This document shows positions 43,207 through 51,574 of a stretch of DNA of 64,000 nt, in pieces. Where the stretch lies: NCBI RefSeq assembly GCF_003575965.1, contig NZ_QWJJ01000019.1, forward strand, positions 24,842 through 88,841, written 5' to 3'. The notes under the pieces were generated by a model. That model was not told where the DNA came from. It ran no database searches and saw nothing but the letters and a program-made list of their open reading frames with translations. The position numbers and the translations under genes are program-made. The DNA comes from Pseudooceanicola sediminis (GTDB taxonomy: Bacteria > Pseudomonadota > Alphaproteobacteria > Rhodobacterales > Rhodobacteraceae). The stretch's first letter is position 1. The number at the start of each line of letters is the position of its first letter.

Positions 43207-43770
43207 ATGCGACGCACCCTTGCGGCCCTGCCCATCCTGATCGCCCTCGTGTTCGGCGCCTTTTTTCTGTGGGGGCTGAATCCCGACCGCGATCCCAATG
43301 CCATCCCGTCGGTCCTGATCTCGCAACCCGCGCCGACCTTCGATCTACCACCGGTCGAGGGCATCGGCGTTCCTGGGCTGTCGCGGGAAAACCTGATCGG
43401 CAACCCCGAACCGGTCGTGGTGAATGTCTTTGCGTCTTGGTGTGTGCCTTGCCGAGCGGAACACGCCGTGCTGACCCGCATGGTTGAACGGGACGGCATC
43501 AGGCTGTTTGGCATCAACTACAAGGACAAACCCGAGGATGCTCGCGCGTGGCTGGATAACCTTGGAAACCCGTATGAACTGATCGGATCGGACTTGAACG
43601 GTCGCGCGGGTATCGAGTGGGGGATATCGGGAGTGCCCGAGACCTTTATCGTCGCGGGCGACGGAACAGTCCTCTACCGCTATGTCGGCCCGATCGTGGG
43701 CGCCGACGCCGAGGCGGAATTTGCCACGGCGCTCGCTCAGGCAAGAACCAAGATCGGAGCAAACTCATGA
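43207..43770 (+). CDS. ccmG: Thiol:disulfide protein CcmG/DsbE
   Basis: A 187-residue membrane-anchored thioredoxin-like protein. An N-terminal signal anchor is followed by the CcmG motif NVFASWCVPCRAEH near residue 76 and GISGVPETFIVAGDG near 139, where the cis-Pro loop sits. It reduces the Cys pair of apocytochromes for heme attachment. It lies 6 bases after ccmF and overlaps ccmH by ATGA. Confidence 0.93.
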   Translation: MRRTLAALPILIALVFGAFFLWGLNPDRDPNAIPSVLISQPAPTFDLPPVEGIGVPGLSRENLIGNPEPVVVNVFASWCVPCRAEHAVLTRMVERDGIRLFGINYKDKPEDARAWLDNLGNPYELIGSDLNGRAGIEWGISGVPETFIVAGDGTVLYRYVGPIVGADAEAEFATALAQARTKIGANS

Positions 43771-44243
43771 GAATCAGTGTTCTTGCCGCCACGCTGACGC
43801 TGGCAATGTTGCCCTTTTCAGCCGGAGCCGTCGAGCCTGATGAGATTCTGGACGACCCCGTATTGGAAGCGCGAGCCCGCGAGATATCGAAGGATCTGCG
43901 CTGTGTCGTCTGCCAGAATCAGGACATCGACAGCTCAAACGCCGGGGTGGCACGCGACTTGCGGCTACTGGTCCGCGAGCGGCTTGTCGCTGGCGATACC
44001 GATGCGGAAGTCGTGGATTTCGTGCAGGCGCGCTATGGCGACTTCGTGCTGCTCAAACCGCCCTTCAAGCCCGAGACCTACCCGCTTTGGCTGGCACCGG
44101 GTGTGTTTTTTCTGATCGGCACCGGGGCCGTGTTCACCGTGCTCCGCAGCAGCCGAAAGCGCGCTGTCGAGGGCACACTCAGCGACGATGAAGAAGGCAC
44201 GATTGCTGCGTTGCTCGATGATGAAGCCGGAGAAAAGTCATGA
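43767..44243 (+). CDS. ccmH: Cytochrome c maturation protein CcmH
   Basis: A 158-residue protein with a signal peptide, the conserved EISKDLRCVVCQNQDIDSSNA block near residue 45 containing the redox-active CVVC pair, LRLLVRERL, and a C-terminal membrane helix. It is the short CcmH type, with the TPR part encoded separately by ccmI. The start ATG overlaps ccmG (ATGA) and fixes the N terminus. It holds apocytochrome thiols ready for CcmF. Confidence 0.93.
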   Translation: MRISVLAATLTLAMLPFSAGAVEPDEILDDPVLEARAREISKDLRCVVCQNQDIDSSNAGVARDLRLLVRERLVAGDTDAEVVDFVQARYGDFVLLKPPFKPETYPLWLAPGVFFLIGTGAVFTVLRSSRKRAVEGTLSDDEEGTIAALLDDEAGEKS

Positions 44244-45403
44244 TACTGTTTGTCTTCTTCGCCCTTCTCTCGTCGGTCGCGGCAATCCTGATGCTCTTTC
44301 CATTGCGCAAGCCTGGCATCCCTGGAACAGATCGGAGAGCGGGCGCGGTTGCTGTCCTCTCGGACCAGTTGCGCGAGGTCGATCGGGAGATGGAACGGGG
44401 ACTAATTTCGAACGAGGAGGCGGCAGCCGCCCGGATCGAGATCAAACGGCGGCTCCTGAAACTGGGCCGGGTGCCTTCTGGAAATGACCGCAAGGTTCAG
44501 GGCGGACGCGCCGCGCTATGGGCCTCGGCCCTCGTTGTTCCATTGGTCGCGGGCCTCTTCTATGTCGGGCTCGGTTCGCCAGATATTCCAGCTGTGGCCT
44601 TCGCGGATCGGCAGGAAGAGCGCACGGAACAGGCGCAGATCACCGAACTGACCGTTCGGTTGCTCGAACGCCTTCAAAGCGATCCAAGCGGCGGCCCGTC
44701 AGAGGGCTGGATGCTGCTCGGGCAGACCTATATGCGCTTGGGTCAATACGACGACGCAGCATTGGCCATGGAAAAGGTGATCGGGCGCGACGACGCTTCC
44801 TCTGCGGTGCTGTCGCAATATGCCGAGGCGCTTGTCGCTGCCGAAGACGGCATCGTGACGCCAAAAGCCCGGAACGCGATCCGGCGCGCACGTGAAATGG
44901 ATCCCACAAATCCCGCAGCCACATTTTACGAGGCAATCGCTCTCGATCAGGCTGGCGACAGCGAGGAAGCGCATGATCTGCTAGTGTCTCGCCTCGATGC
45001 AGCCAAGGGTCCCGCCCCATGGATGGAGGTCTTCATCGCCCAGACCAATCGGATTGGCGAGACCCTCGGGCGCGCCCCATTGAGCCTCGCCTCTTTCGCG
45101 CCAGTGGCTGGCAACGGTGCGCGCGGACCCACGGAGGACGACGTGGCGGCGGCCTCCGAGATGAGCGAGGCTGACAGGGCCGCCTTCATTCGGTCGATGG
45201 TCGATCGCCTCGCCGAGCGTCTGGCCGAGGAGCCCGACGATCTCGATGGCTGGCTGCGCCTGGCAAACGCGTATCGTGTCCTGAACGAGACGCAGAACGC
45301 GCGTGACGCTTACGAGGCGGCGGAGCGGCTGGCCGGGGACCTGCGGCCAGATGACCCGCGAACTGAAACAATTCGAAATGCGCTTGCCGAACTTGGCGGA
45401 TAG
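44240..45403 (+). CDS. ccmI: Cytochrome c biogenesis protein CcmI (TPR)
   Basis: A 387-residue protein. Two N-terminal membrane segments (about residues 2-20 and 91-112) flank a cytoplasmic loop of basic helices (VLSDQLREVDREMERGLISNEEA, split in reading), then a periplasmic TPR region with GWMLLGQTYMRLGQYDDAALAMEKV and GWLRLANAYRVLNETQNARDAYEAA-type repeats. It chaperones the C-terminal end of apocytochromes. It overlaps ccmH by four bases and ends the operon. Confidence 0.9.
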   Translation: MILFVFFALLSSVAAILMLFPLRKPGIPGTDRRAGAVAVLSDQLREVDREMERGLISNEEAAAARIEIKRRLLKLGRVPSGNDRKVQGGRAALWASALVVPLVAGLFYVGLGSPDIPAVAFADRQEERTEQAQITELTVRLLERLQSDPSGGPSEGWMLLGQTYMRLGQYDDAALAMEKVIGRDDASSAVLSQYAEALVAAEDGIVTPKARNAIRRAREMDPTNPAATFYEAIALDQAGDSEEAHDLLVSRLDAAKGPAPWMEVFIAQTNRIGETLGRAPLSLASFAPVAGNGARGPTEDDVAAASEMSEADRAAFIRSMVDRLAERLAEEPDDLDGWLRLANAYRVLNETQNARDAYEAAERLAGDLRPDDPRTETIRNALAELGG

Positions 45404-45487
45404 CCAGCGAACCTTCACCGAGATTTTGTCCCGCAATGTCGGACGCCATCCTTGGCGGCGATTCAGGTGCCGCCGCAATCCTCCGGT

Positions 45488-46423
45488 CTATGGCGCGGAC
45501 TTCGCCATAACGTCAATCTCCTCGGCCCCGGCTTCATCGAGACAGTTGGTTTCGATTTGCAATGTCACAAAATAGAACCCGAACCGCGATTTCAGCATCG
45601 CATGGGCTTCTTGGAGTATGACCCCGCTGTCGATGTCTTCGCGAATGCGCAGATGCGCGGAAAATACGTTCCGTCCACTCGTCAGTGTCCAGGCGTGGGC
45701 ATGATGAACGTCCCTGACGCCCTCGAGAGCGGCCAATGCATCCACGACTTCATCCAGGTCGATCTCTTTCGGTGTTCCTTCCATCAGCAGGCGCCCTGCA
45801 TCGCGCAGGATACCCCAGCTCGCCCAAATCAGTACAAACCCGAAAGCCATGCCGAGGATAGGATCGATCAGCAGGAAGCCTGTGAACTCGATCACCAGTG
45901 CCGTCACGATGATCAGCAGACTGCCAACAAATGTCTGCACGATGTGCCAGAGTGCACCGCGGGTGTTGAGGTCGCTGCGGCTCTGTTTCCAGATCAGGCC
46001 AAGCGATATGAACTCTGTCACCAGCCCCCCGGCCGCCGCCAACAGCATCGGTCCCGTCGGAAGGTCGATGGGCGACCCAAGCCGCATTGAAGCCATGTAG
46101 ATCACGACGAGCGCCATGCCCAGGAGGAACCCGCCATTGATCAGCGCTCCAAGGATTTCCGACCGGAACCAGCCAAAACTTAGATCCGAACTGGCAGGTC
46201 GCTGAGCCAATCGGGCCGCCGCCAGCGCCACAAGCACGCCGCCCACGGCTGAGAAGGTGTGAAATGCGTCCGAGATCACGGCGATGGAGCCGGTCCAAAG
46301 GCCGATGGCAAGCTCGATCACGAAGTAAATGCCAGTCAACCAGGCCGAGATCACCAACCCCCGCCCGCTCGTCGGCATGTGGCCCGCATGGGCGACCGCG
46401 GCGTTCTTTGGAGCCTCCCGCAT
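45488..46423 (-). CDS. Cation diffusion facilitator family transporter, atypical metal site
   Basis: A 311-residue CDF-type protein with six membrane segments and the usual cytoplasmic C-terminal domain (near 230-300). In membrane helix 2 the normal HxxxD appears as HTFSA after SDAF, and in helix 5 the normal HxxxD appears as HIVQT. Thus the His residues are kept but both Asp ligands of the transport site are lost. Ordinary CzcD/ZitB-like CDFs use these Asp for Zn2+ and Co2+. The substrate may be different (Cu(I) or another ion), or transport may be altered. It is followed by the ScsB operon in the same direction. Confidence 0.82.
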   Translation of the reverse strand: MREAPKNAAVAHAGHMPTSGRGLVISAWLTGIYFVIELAIGLWTGSIAVISDAFHTFSAVGGVLVALAAARLAQRPASSDLSFGWFRSEILGALINGGFLLGMALVVIYMASMRLGSPIDLPTGPMLLAAAGGLVTEFISLGLIWKQSRSDLNTRGALWHIVQTFVGSLLIIVTALVIEFTGFLLIDPILGMAFGFVLIWASWGILRDAGRLLMEGTPKEIDLDEVVDALAALEGVRDVHHAHAWTLTSGRNVFSAHLRIREDIDSGVILQEAHAMLKSRFGFYFVTLQIETNCLDEAGAEEIDVMAKSAP

Positions 46424-46486
46424 CGAATGATCCTTTCCTGTTCAGCCCTGATTGCCGATGACCGGTGTTTCTGGTGATCCGCGCCT

Positions 46487-48613
46487 CTATTGTGTTGCGG
46501 CGGCCCGTCCGGAACCGGCGTCCGACAGTGCCTCGAGAACGGCTTCGCTTGACAGAAGTTCGGGCAGCACGACGCCGTCCGGGGCTCCGGGTCCATAGAC
46601 GGCATTGAACGGAATCCCGTAGCGCCCGAAGCTTTCCAGATAGCGCGATATGGTCTCACTTGGGCGCGTCCAGTCCGCCTGCATGGCGATGACACCGGAG
46701 CCTCGCAATCTCGAAACGACGGGGTCACGATCGAGAACCAGCGCCTTGTTGGCTTTGCAGGTCAGGCACCAGTCGGCCGTGACGTCCACGAAGACAACCT
46801 GCCCGATCGAGATGTGCCGCGCGATAGCCGAGCGGTCGAATTCAGCCCATTCGGTTCCGGCGACGGCGGTGGACTTGTCGGCGTCCGAAAGATATCCCGC
46901 CAGCGCGACGGAAACCACTGACAACACCGCTGCTCCCAGAACCCTCGCCATCCCGGGTACCCGTCGCAGCGACAAGAGTGCCACCCCACTGAGGCTAAGC
47001 GCCCCGACCCAGACGGCGGTCCATTGTCCAGCCACGCCGGTCAGAACCCAGAAAAGCCAGGCCGCGGTACCAGCCAGCGCCAGGCCAAGAACGATCTTGA
47101 GCACGATCATCCACTGCCCCGGTCTTGGCAGGCGTCCGACAAGATGTGGAAACGCGGCAATGATTACGTACGGCAGGGACAATCCCAGCCCCAACGCCGT
47201 GAAGATCACCGCGATATCGATGGACCGCCCGGCCAGGGCAAAGGCCACCGCGGTCCCAAGGAAAGGCGCCGAACATGGCGTGGCCAGGATCGCGGCGAAC
47301 GCGCCGGTCGCGAAGTCGCCGCCATAGCCTTTTCCGCCGCCCGCCCGGGCAAGCCGGGTCTGCCAAGACGTCGGCAGCGCAATGTCGAACAGGCCAAAGA
47401 GATTGGCCGCGAAGACCACCAGGACGACGAACATAATTGCCAAGAAGACCGGGCTCTGGAATTGCAGACCCCACCCCACAGTCAAACCCAATGCTCGGGC
47501 GCCAAGCGTCGCCGCGGCAAGCACCCACATGAAGGCCAGGACACCAAGAGCGGAGATGGCAAACCCGGTGCGAATCCGGGCCGGGGATTGGCCGGCGGAC
47601 GTGATGGCAGAGGAAAGCTTGATCGACAGCACCGGAAGCACGCAGGGCATCACATTCAGGATCAACCCGCCGAGGAATGCGATGGCCGCAATCCACGCCA
47701 ACTCGCCCATGCCGGGCACAACCGCGGCGATGCTGAAGGGCGGCTCGGGCGGCGCGTCGGAGAGCGCGGGCTGCAAGGTGGCGGCGCGACTGCCGTCCGT
47801 CACCGTGATCTGCAACTCGGGCAAATCCGGGGCTGCGGCAAGGACAGGGAGCCTTGCCCAGACTAGTCTGTCGCCCTGCCCCAAACGAACGTCCGGTTTT
47901 CCGAACGCCGTGCCTTCGCCCAGTTCAGGGAAGATATCCGGGGCTTCGAACGGAACATCGCTGCGCGCGGTCACCGTGAGAGCTGTCATAGACGCATCGA
48001 GGTGAGCGGTTTCGATCCCGATGCCGCTGTCTGTGCCATCATCTGGAACACGTGCGGCGTAGGTCGAAATCTGCGTCGCAGCGTCTTTGTCGATGCCGCT
48101 CGCCCTCGGCAGGGTCAGCGACAGCGCGAAATCCTGCGGGACGCAAACCGTCGAACAGATGAGCAGGCTCACCCGCGCGTTTAGACGCGTCGGCCCGCCA
48201 GGTTCCGATAGCGTGATCCGGATCGGGAACACGACCTCGTCTTGGTAACCGAAATTCTCGATGCCGAAGGCGGTGAATCGTTTGGGCGCAGGCCACAGGA
48301 AGTTCGTCTCCGCGACGTTCTCCGATCCGGTCCAGTCAATCGTTGGCGGCAATCCGACTTCGCCCGGCGAACGCCAGTAGGTCTTCCAGTCCTTGCCGAG
48401 CCGCAAATGAAGACCTGCCGAAATCGACGCCGCATCCGGACCGACGCCGTTCTCCGCCGTTATCAGACGGGCCTCGACGGCCGGGTTGGCGAAACTTTCC
48501 GACTCGGCCGCCGCGGCCATCGAGGCGAATGCTAAGATGGCAATCAGGGCGAAAAGGACAGGAAAAGCCTTGCCGCAAAGTGATGCTATGCGCTTCTTCA
48601 AGCCACCCGACAT
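46487..48613 (-). CDS. scsB: ScsB/DsbD-family thiol:disulfide reductase
   Basis: A 708-residue three-part protein. After a signal peptide comes a DsbD-alpha-like domain with an LLICSTVCVPQDF motif near residue 150; then a CcdA-like membrane core with NVMPCVLPVLSIKL near 319 and ATPCSAPFLGTAV near 439; and last a thioredoxin domain with WCLTCKANK near 617. Electrons pass from cytoplasmic thioredoxin across the membrane to periplasmic partners. The ScsB arrangement is linked to copper tolerance in enterics. Its partner DsbA-like gene begins in its first codons (16-base overlap). Confidence 0.9.
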   Translation of the reverse strand: MSGGLKKRIASLCGKAFPVLFALIAILAFASMAAAAESESFANPAVEARLITAENGVGPDAASISAGLHLRLGKDWKTYWRSPGEVGLPPTIDWTGSENVAETNFLWPAPKRFTAFGIENFGYQDEVVFPIRITLSEPGGPTRLNARVSLLICSTVCVPQDFALSLTLPRASGIDKDAATQISTYAARVPDDGTDSGIGIETAHLDASMTALTVTARSDVPFEAPDIFPELGEGTAFGKPDVRLGQGDRLVWARLPVLAAAPDLPELQITVTDGSRAATLQPALSDAPPEPPFSIAAVVPGMGELAWIAAIAFLGGLILNVMPCVLPVLSIKLSSAITSAGQSPARIRTGFAISALGVLAFMWVLAAATLGARALGLTVGWGLQFQSPVFLAIMFVVLVVFAANLFGLFDIALPTSWQTRLARAGGGKGYGGDFATGAFAAILATPCSAPFLGTAVAFALAGRSIDIAVIFTALGLGLSLPYVIIAAFPHLVGRLPRPGQWMIVLKIVLGLALAGTAAWLFWVLTGVAGQWTAVWVGALSLSGVALLSLRRVPGMARVLGAAVLSVVSVALAGYLSDADKSTAVAGTEWAEFDRSAIARHISIGQVVFVDVTADWCLTCKANKALVLDRDPVVSRLRGSGVIAMQADWTRPSETISRYLESFGRYGIPFNAVYGPGAPDGVVLPELLSSEAVLEALSDAGSGRAAATQ

Positions 48614-49371
48614 GCCGATCCCCAGCCTTCCTCACGTTCTCTCGCGACGATCGCCTGAACCGTTCGCTCGCTGACTTCACCTTGGATGACTGTTCGGCCT
48701 ATCACCATTGCAGGGGTGCCTATGAACGCGAAGATACGCGCGATCGCTGCGCTGATTTCGAGATCTTCCAGAACTTGGTCGCTGTCCATGTCCGCGACCA
48801 GCCTTGCATGATCGACGCCGATATCATTGGCAAGAGATTGAAGATATTCGGGGGTCGCTTGAAACGGCGATCTCATAAGCCTTTCGTGGAATGCAGGATA
48901 AGCCCCCTGGTTTCTCGCTGCCAGCGCCGCTTTCGCCGCAAGCGTCGAGGTCTCGCCCAGCAATGGCAATTCGTGCCAGCTTACGCGGATCCCGCTGCCC
49001 GTCTGCGCTTCCAAGGCGGCGAGGCGTTTGGTCTGAACGCGGCAATACGGACAATAGTAATCGGAAAATGACGCCACGGGCACTTCGTCTGCCGTCGTCG
49101 GCAGGTCGTGATACAGCGCGGCGCAAATGTTCTGTCTTGCCCTGATCTCGGCCGCTGCGAGATTGTCGGCATCTTCTTGAGTTTCCAGCCCGACGAACGG
49201 ATCGAAACCGGACGAACTCTGCCCTGCGGTCAAGCGCTGAAACCCTGCGGGATCATCGATCTCTTCAAAAACCAGGTCATCGCGGCCGAAGCCGGGAGCA
49301 ATTCGAAAGGCGGCATATGCCGCGGCCACTCCGGATACGACCAGCAACGTGTTTCGTCTTTCCCTGTTCAC
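48598..49371 (-). CDS. DsbA-family thioredoxin-fold protein
   Basis: A 257-residue exported protein with a signal anchor (NTLLVVSGVAAAYAAF) and a DsbA-like catalytic domain: SFSDYYCPYCRVQTKRL near residue 105 and a cis-Pro loop IGTPAMVIG near 223. The CPYC active site suggests an oxidase or isomerase; as the ScsB partner it may be ScsC-like. Start is GTG. It overlaps scsB by 16 bases and precedes it in the operon. Confidence 0.88.
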   Translation of the reverse strand: MNRERRNTLLVVSGVAAAYAAFRIAPGFGRDDLVFEEIDDPAGFQRLTAGQSSSGFDPFVGLETQEDADNLAAAEIRARQNICAALYHDLPTTADEVPVASFSDYYCPYCRVQTKRLAALEAQTGSGIRVSWHELPLLGETSTLAAKAALAARNQGAYPAFHERLMRSPFQATPEYLQSLANDIGVDHARLVADMDSDQVLEDLEISAAIARIFAFIGTPAMVIGRTVIQGEVSERTVQAIVAREREEGWGSACRVA

Positions 49372-49404
49372 CCTGGCTCGCCCATTTCAATATTTTGTCC
49401 AAAT

Positions 49405-49629
49405 CTATTCGATCAATTTGCCACGAAACAGGAAACCCTCGCGACCATCTTTGCAGTTGAGGATCATCAGCCCACTCGTTCCCGCCTCTCTTGCCACGCA
49501 GCCTTGAGGAAGTTGTCCTGATGTGTCGCTGGTCGACAGTCGTGCCGCATTGGCATCGAGACAATTCTGTAGCGATGTCGAGCAAGCACCCAGAAAGAAG
49601 ACAGCGGCTAGGGGAGAGAGGTTGCGCAA
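49405..49629 (-). CDS. Small putative lipoprotein
   Basis: A 74-residue protein if started at TTG 49629: a typical lipoprotein signal (RNLSPLAAVFFLGAC) with lipobox LGAC, and a mature part with three further Cys and GYLILNCKDGREGFLFRG-like residues. Starts at the ATGs 49683 or 49722 would overlap the DUF2933 gene by 38 or 77 bases and put a long basic extension before the signal, which is less likely. It lies between the DsbA-like and DUF2933 genes. Function unknown. Confidence 0.5.
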   Translation of the reverse strand: MRNLSPLAAVFFLGACSTSLQNCLDANAARLSTSDTSGQLPQGCVAREAGTSGLMILNCKDGREGFLFRGKLIE

Positions 49630-49645
49630 GGTGAGACGGCCGATC

Positions 49646-49939
49646 CTATTCCGCTGCAATTTTCGCAGTTTCCCGGACGCCATCGGCTTCGTACCCGGCA
49701 CCTTTTTTTCGTGCCGACCCATGACAGGATTTCCCCATCATGCGATGCATGACCAGATGCGCTCCGACACACAGAAGGAGTGGCGCGACGGCGAAGAGAC
49801 CTTCGGAAGCGCCTGATATCCCACCGGCTACAAGATAGGCCATGATCGGCAACACCATTACCGCACAGCAGATCCACATGCCGTATTTCATCAACATTTC
49901 TGATGCCGGCTTGGCATTCTTTTCGTCTTCAGCTCTCAT
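49646..49939 (-). CDS. DUF2933 membrane protein
   Basis: A 97-residue protein with two hydrophobic segments and the family motif LLLCVGAHLVMHRMMG near residue 60, followed by a polar Lys/Glu tail. It is longer than the other two DUF2933 copies and has CHG in place of a His-Gly repeat. A TTG codon ten triplets upstream extends the frame, but ATG 49939 is preferred. A CueR-like operator lies directly upstream, so copper control is likely. Confidence 0.72.
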   Translation of the reverse strand: MRAEDEKNAKPASEMLMKYGMWICCAVMVLPIMAYLVAGGISGASEGLFAVAPLLLCVGAHLVMHRMMGKSCHGSARKKGAGYEADGVRETAKIAAE

Positions 49940-49969
49940 TTGGTCATTTCTCTTTCGGTCCTCGCGCAA

Positions 49970-50000
49970 TTGCTAGCGGCTTCCTGCACGGGAAGGTCAA
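49970..50000 (-). promoter_or_regulatory. CueR-like operator for the DUF2933 gene
   Basis: Minus-strand TTGACC (50000-49995), TTCCCGTGCAGGAAG, and TAGCAA (49975-49970) as -10 with a 19-base spacer. It is 48 bases from the divergent site at 50048, so the two genes face away from a shared control region. Confidence 0.6.
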
Positions 50001-50047
50001 CGTTACAAACCGATACAAAAATCACTCTTATGTCAGACAGGGATCGC

Positions 50048-50078
50048 TTGACCTTCCAGTACTGGAAGGTCGTTTAAG
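50048..50078 (+). promoter_or_regulatory. CueR-type operator with perfect 22-bp palindrome
   Basis: TTGACC (50048-50053), spacer of 19 bases, TTTAAG (50073-50078). The palindrome 50050-50071 is perfect, with the arms GACCTTCCAGT and ACTGGAAGGTC, the best example in the window. It precedes the L,D-transpeptidase, cytochrome and multicopper oxidase series. Confidence 0.75.
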
Positions 50079-50114
50079 CACGCGAAACAGGCAGGAATTC
50101 GGAGCAAGCAGGCT

Positions 50115-50690
50115 ATGGCAGAGCATGCCCTTACCATGACCGACCGCCGTCGGTTCATCGCAGGTGCGACCGGCAGTCTTTTTGCGTTGGCAGCACCGTC
50201 GATACTTCGAGCTCAAGAAGCAGCGCTCACGCGACGCAACATTTCGTCTTTCCGCACCCACGAATGGCAGGATCACTTCGATTCCCTGGGCAAGGGTATT
50301 ATCATCTCGGACACAACCACGAAGGTTCTCCAGCATTGGACCAACGATGGTGCGATGCGCATCTATCCGACCTCGGTTCCGCAGTCCGATGAACTCACGC
50401 GTCGCGGCTACACCGAGATTGTGTTCAAGGACGAAGCTCCGGACTGGGCCCCTACCCCATCGATGATCGAGCGCGACCCGAGCCTTCCAAGGTATGTGCC
50501 GCCGGGGCCTGAGAACCCGCTTGGCATTCGCGCGATGCACCTTACGTGGCAATATTATCGTATCCACGGTACGAATGACACACGCAAGATTGGCAGGAAA
50601 TCGTCGAACGGCTGTATCGGGCTTTATAACGAGCACATTGTCGAAGTCTTTGACAGAACGCCGGTCGGAACACAGGTCAAATTGATATGA
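50115..50690 (+). CDS. L,D-transpeptidase (YkuD domain)
   Basis: A 191-residue exported protein. The N terminus has a twin-arginine-like DRRRFIAGATGSLFALAAPS signal, and the catalytic region is YRIHGTNDTRKIG followed by SSNGCIGLYN near residue 170, with the nucleophilic Cys. ATG 50136 is an alternative start. The catalytic residues match the YkuD fold, but the body differs from the gene at 1.5 kb. Its CueR-type promoter suggests copper-induced remodelling of peptidoglycan cross-links. Confidence 0.87.
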   Translation: MAEHALTMTDRRRFIAGATGSLFALAAPSILRAQEAALTRRNISSFRTHEWQDHFDSLGKGIIISDTTTKVLQHWTNDGAMRIYPTSVPQSDELTRRGYTEIVFKDEAPDWAPTPSMIERDPSLPRYVPPGPENPLGIRAMHLTWQYYRIHGTNDTRKIGRKSSNGCIGLYNEHIVEVFDRTPVGTQVKLI

Positions 50691-50721
50691 GCCGGACTGA
50701 CGTCTGCGAGGAACCGCAAAA

Positions 50722-51180
50722 ATGAACAAAACGCTTTTGGCCGTCTTGGCCTTTCTGCTGATCGGCGGCTTGGCGGTCTACTGGAACGCGACGCAAACTG
50801 CCCAACAAACAGCTGGCCACTCCATGGTGACGCCGGATACGAGCGAGATCGCGCAAGGGGCACCGATTGTGGAGGTCGCGCTCCCCGCGGAGCTGTCCTC
50901 TGAAGCGCAGATCGGTAAACGTGCCTTCGAGGCGAAATGTGCAACCTGCCACGGCGCGAATGCTGCAGGCCAGAATGGCGTTGCGCCGCCACTTGTACAT
51001 AAAATTTATGAGCCCAATCATCACTCCGACATGGCCTTCGTGCTCGCGGCGAAGAACGGCGTCAGAGCCCATCACTGGAATTTCGGGAACATGGCTCCCG
51101 TCGAGGGGCTTACCGATGCCGACGTCAAGATGATCGCGCGCTATGTGCGCGAACTTCAGGCAGAAAACGGTATTTTCTAG
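50722..51180 (+). CDS. Small c-type cytochrome
   Basis: A 152-residue exported monoheme cytochrome. A signal anchor (LLAVLAFLLIGGLAVYW) is followed by the heme motif CATCH near residue 73 and a C-terminal block PPLVHKIYEPNHHSD and HHWNFGNMAPVEGL that is shared with the cytochrome at 6.9 kb. The conserved Met in FGNM is a likely axial ligand. It lies 31 bases after the transpeptidase gene and 3 bases before the next gene. Confidence 0.88.
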   Translation: MNKTLLAVLAFLLIGGLAVYWNATQTAQQTAGHSMVTPDTSEIAQGAPIVEVALPAELSSEAQIGKRAFEAKCATCHGANAAGQNGVAPPLVHKIYEPNHHSDMAFVLAAKNGVRAHHWNFGNMAPVEGLTDADVKMIARYVRELQAENGIF

Positions 51181-51183
51181 CGT

Positions 51184-51531
51184 ATGTACGCCGGGCTTTC
51201 TCCCTTCATGGTCTTGCGCGCAGCGATCCTCTGCGCGCTTGTTGCATTTGGCCTGGCGCCGCAATCAGCCGACGCACACGCAGAGGATGTGGGGGTCGTC
51301 GCAGAAGCGCATGGGACGACCGGCGATGATCATGACCCCCACAACCTGATCGAAGAGGCTTTGGGCCACTGCCACCCAGGCCTCGATTGCGCGCTTGCAG
51401 CTGTAGTGATTCAACCGGAACACCTGCTCCAAGGTGTCGGGATCGACGGTGAGAAGTTTCGTGTCCGTCATGCTTCCCATGAAGGCACCGACTTATCCTA
51501 TGACCCTCCGCCTCCACGAGATTTCGTCTGA
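51184..51531 (+). CDS. Secreted small protein with CHPGLDC motif
   Basis: A 115-residue protein with a signal peptide (VLRAAILCALVAFGLAPQSADA) and a mature part rich in His, Asp and Glu, containing GHCHPGLDCALAAVV near residue 62 and a Pro-rich C terminus. It shares the plan of the protein at 20.3 kb. The His/Cys content suggests copper binding in the periplasm (inference). It is coupled to the cytochrome before it by only three bases. Confidence 0.6.
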   Translation: MYAGLSPFMVLRAAILCALVAFGLAPQSADAHAEDVGVVAEAHGTTGDDHDPHNLIEEALGHCHPGLDCALAAVVIQPEHLLQGVGIDGEKFRVRHASHEGTDLSYDPPPPRDFV

Positions 51532-51574
51532 TCGAAATTGCGAAATCGAACAGTGAAAGACGAAGGAACAGAAT

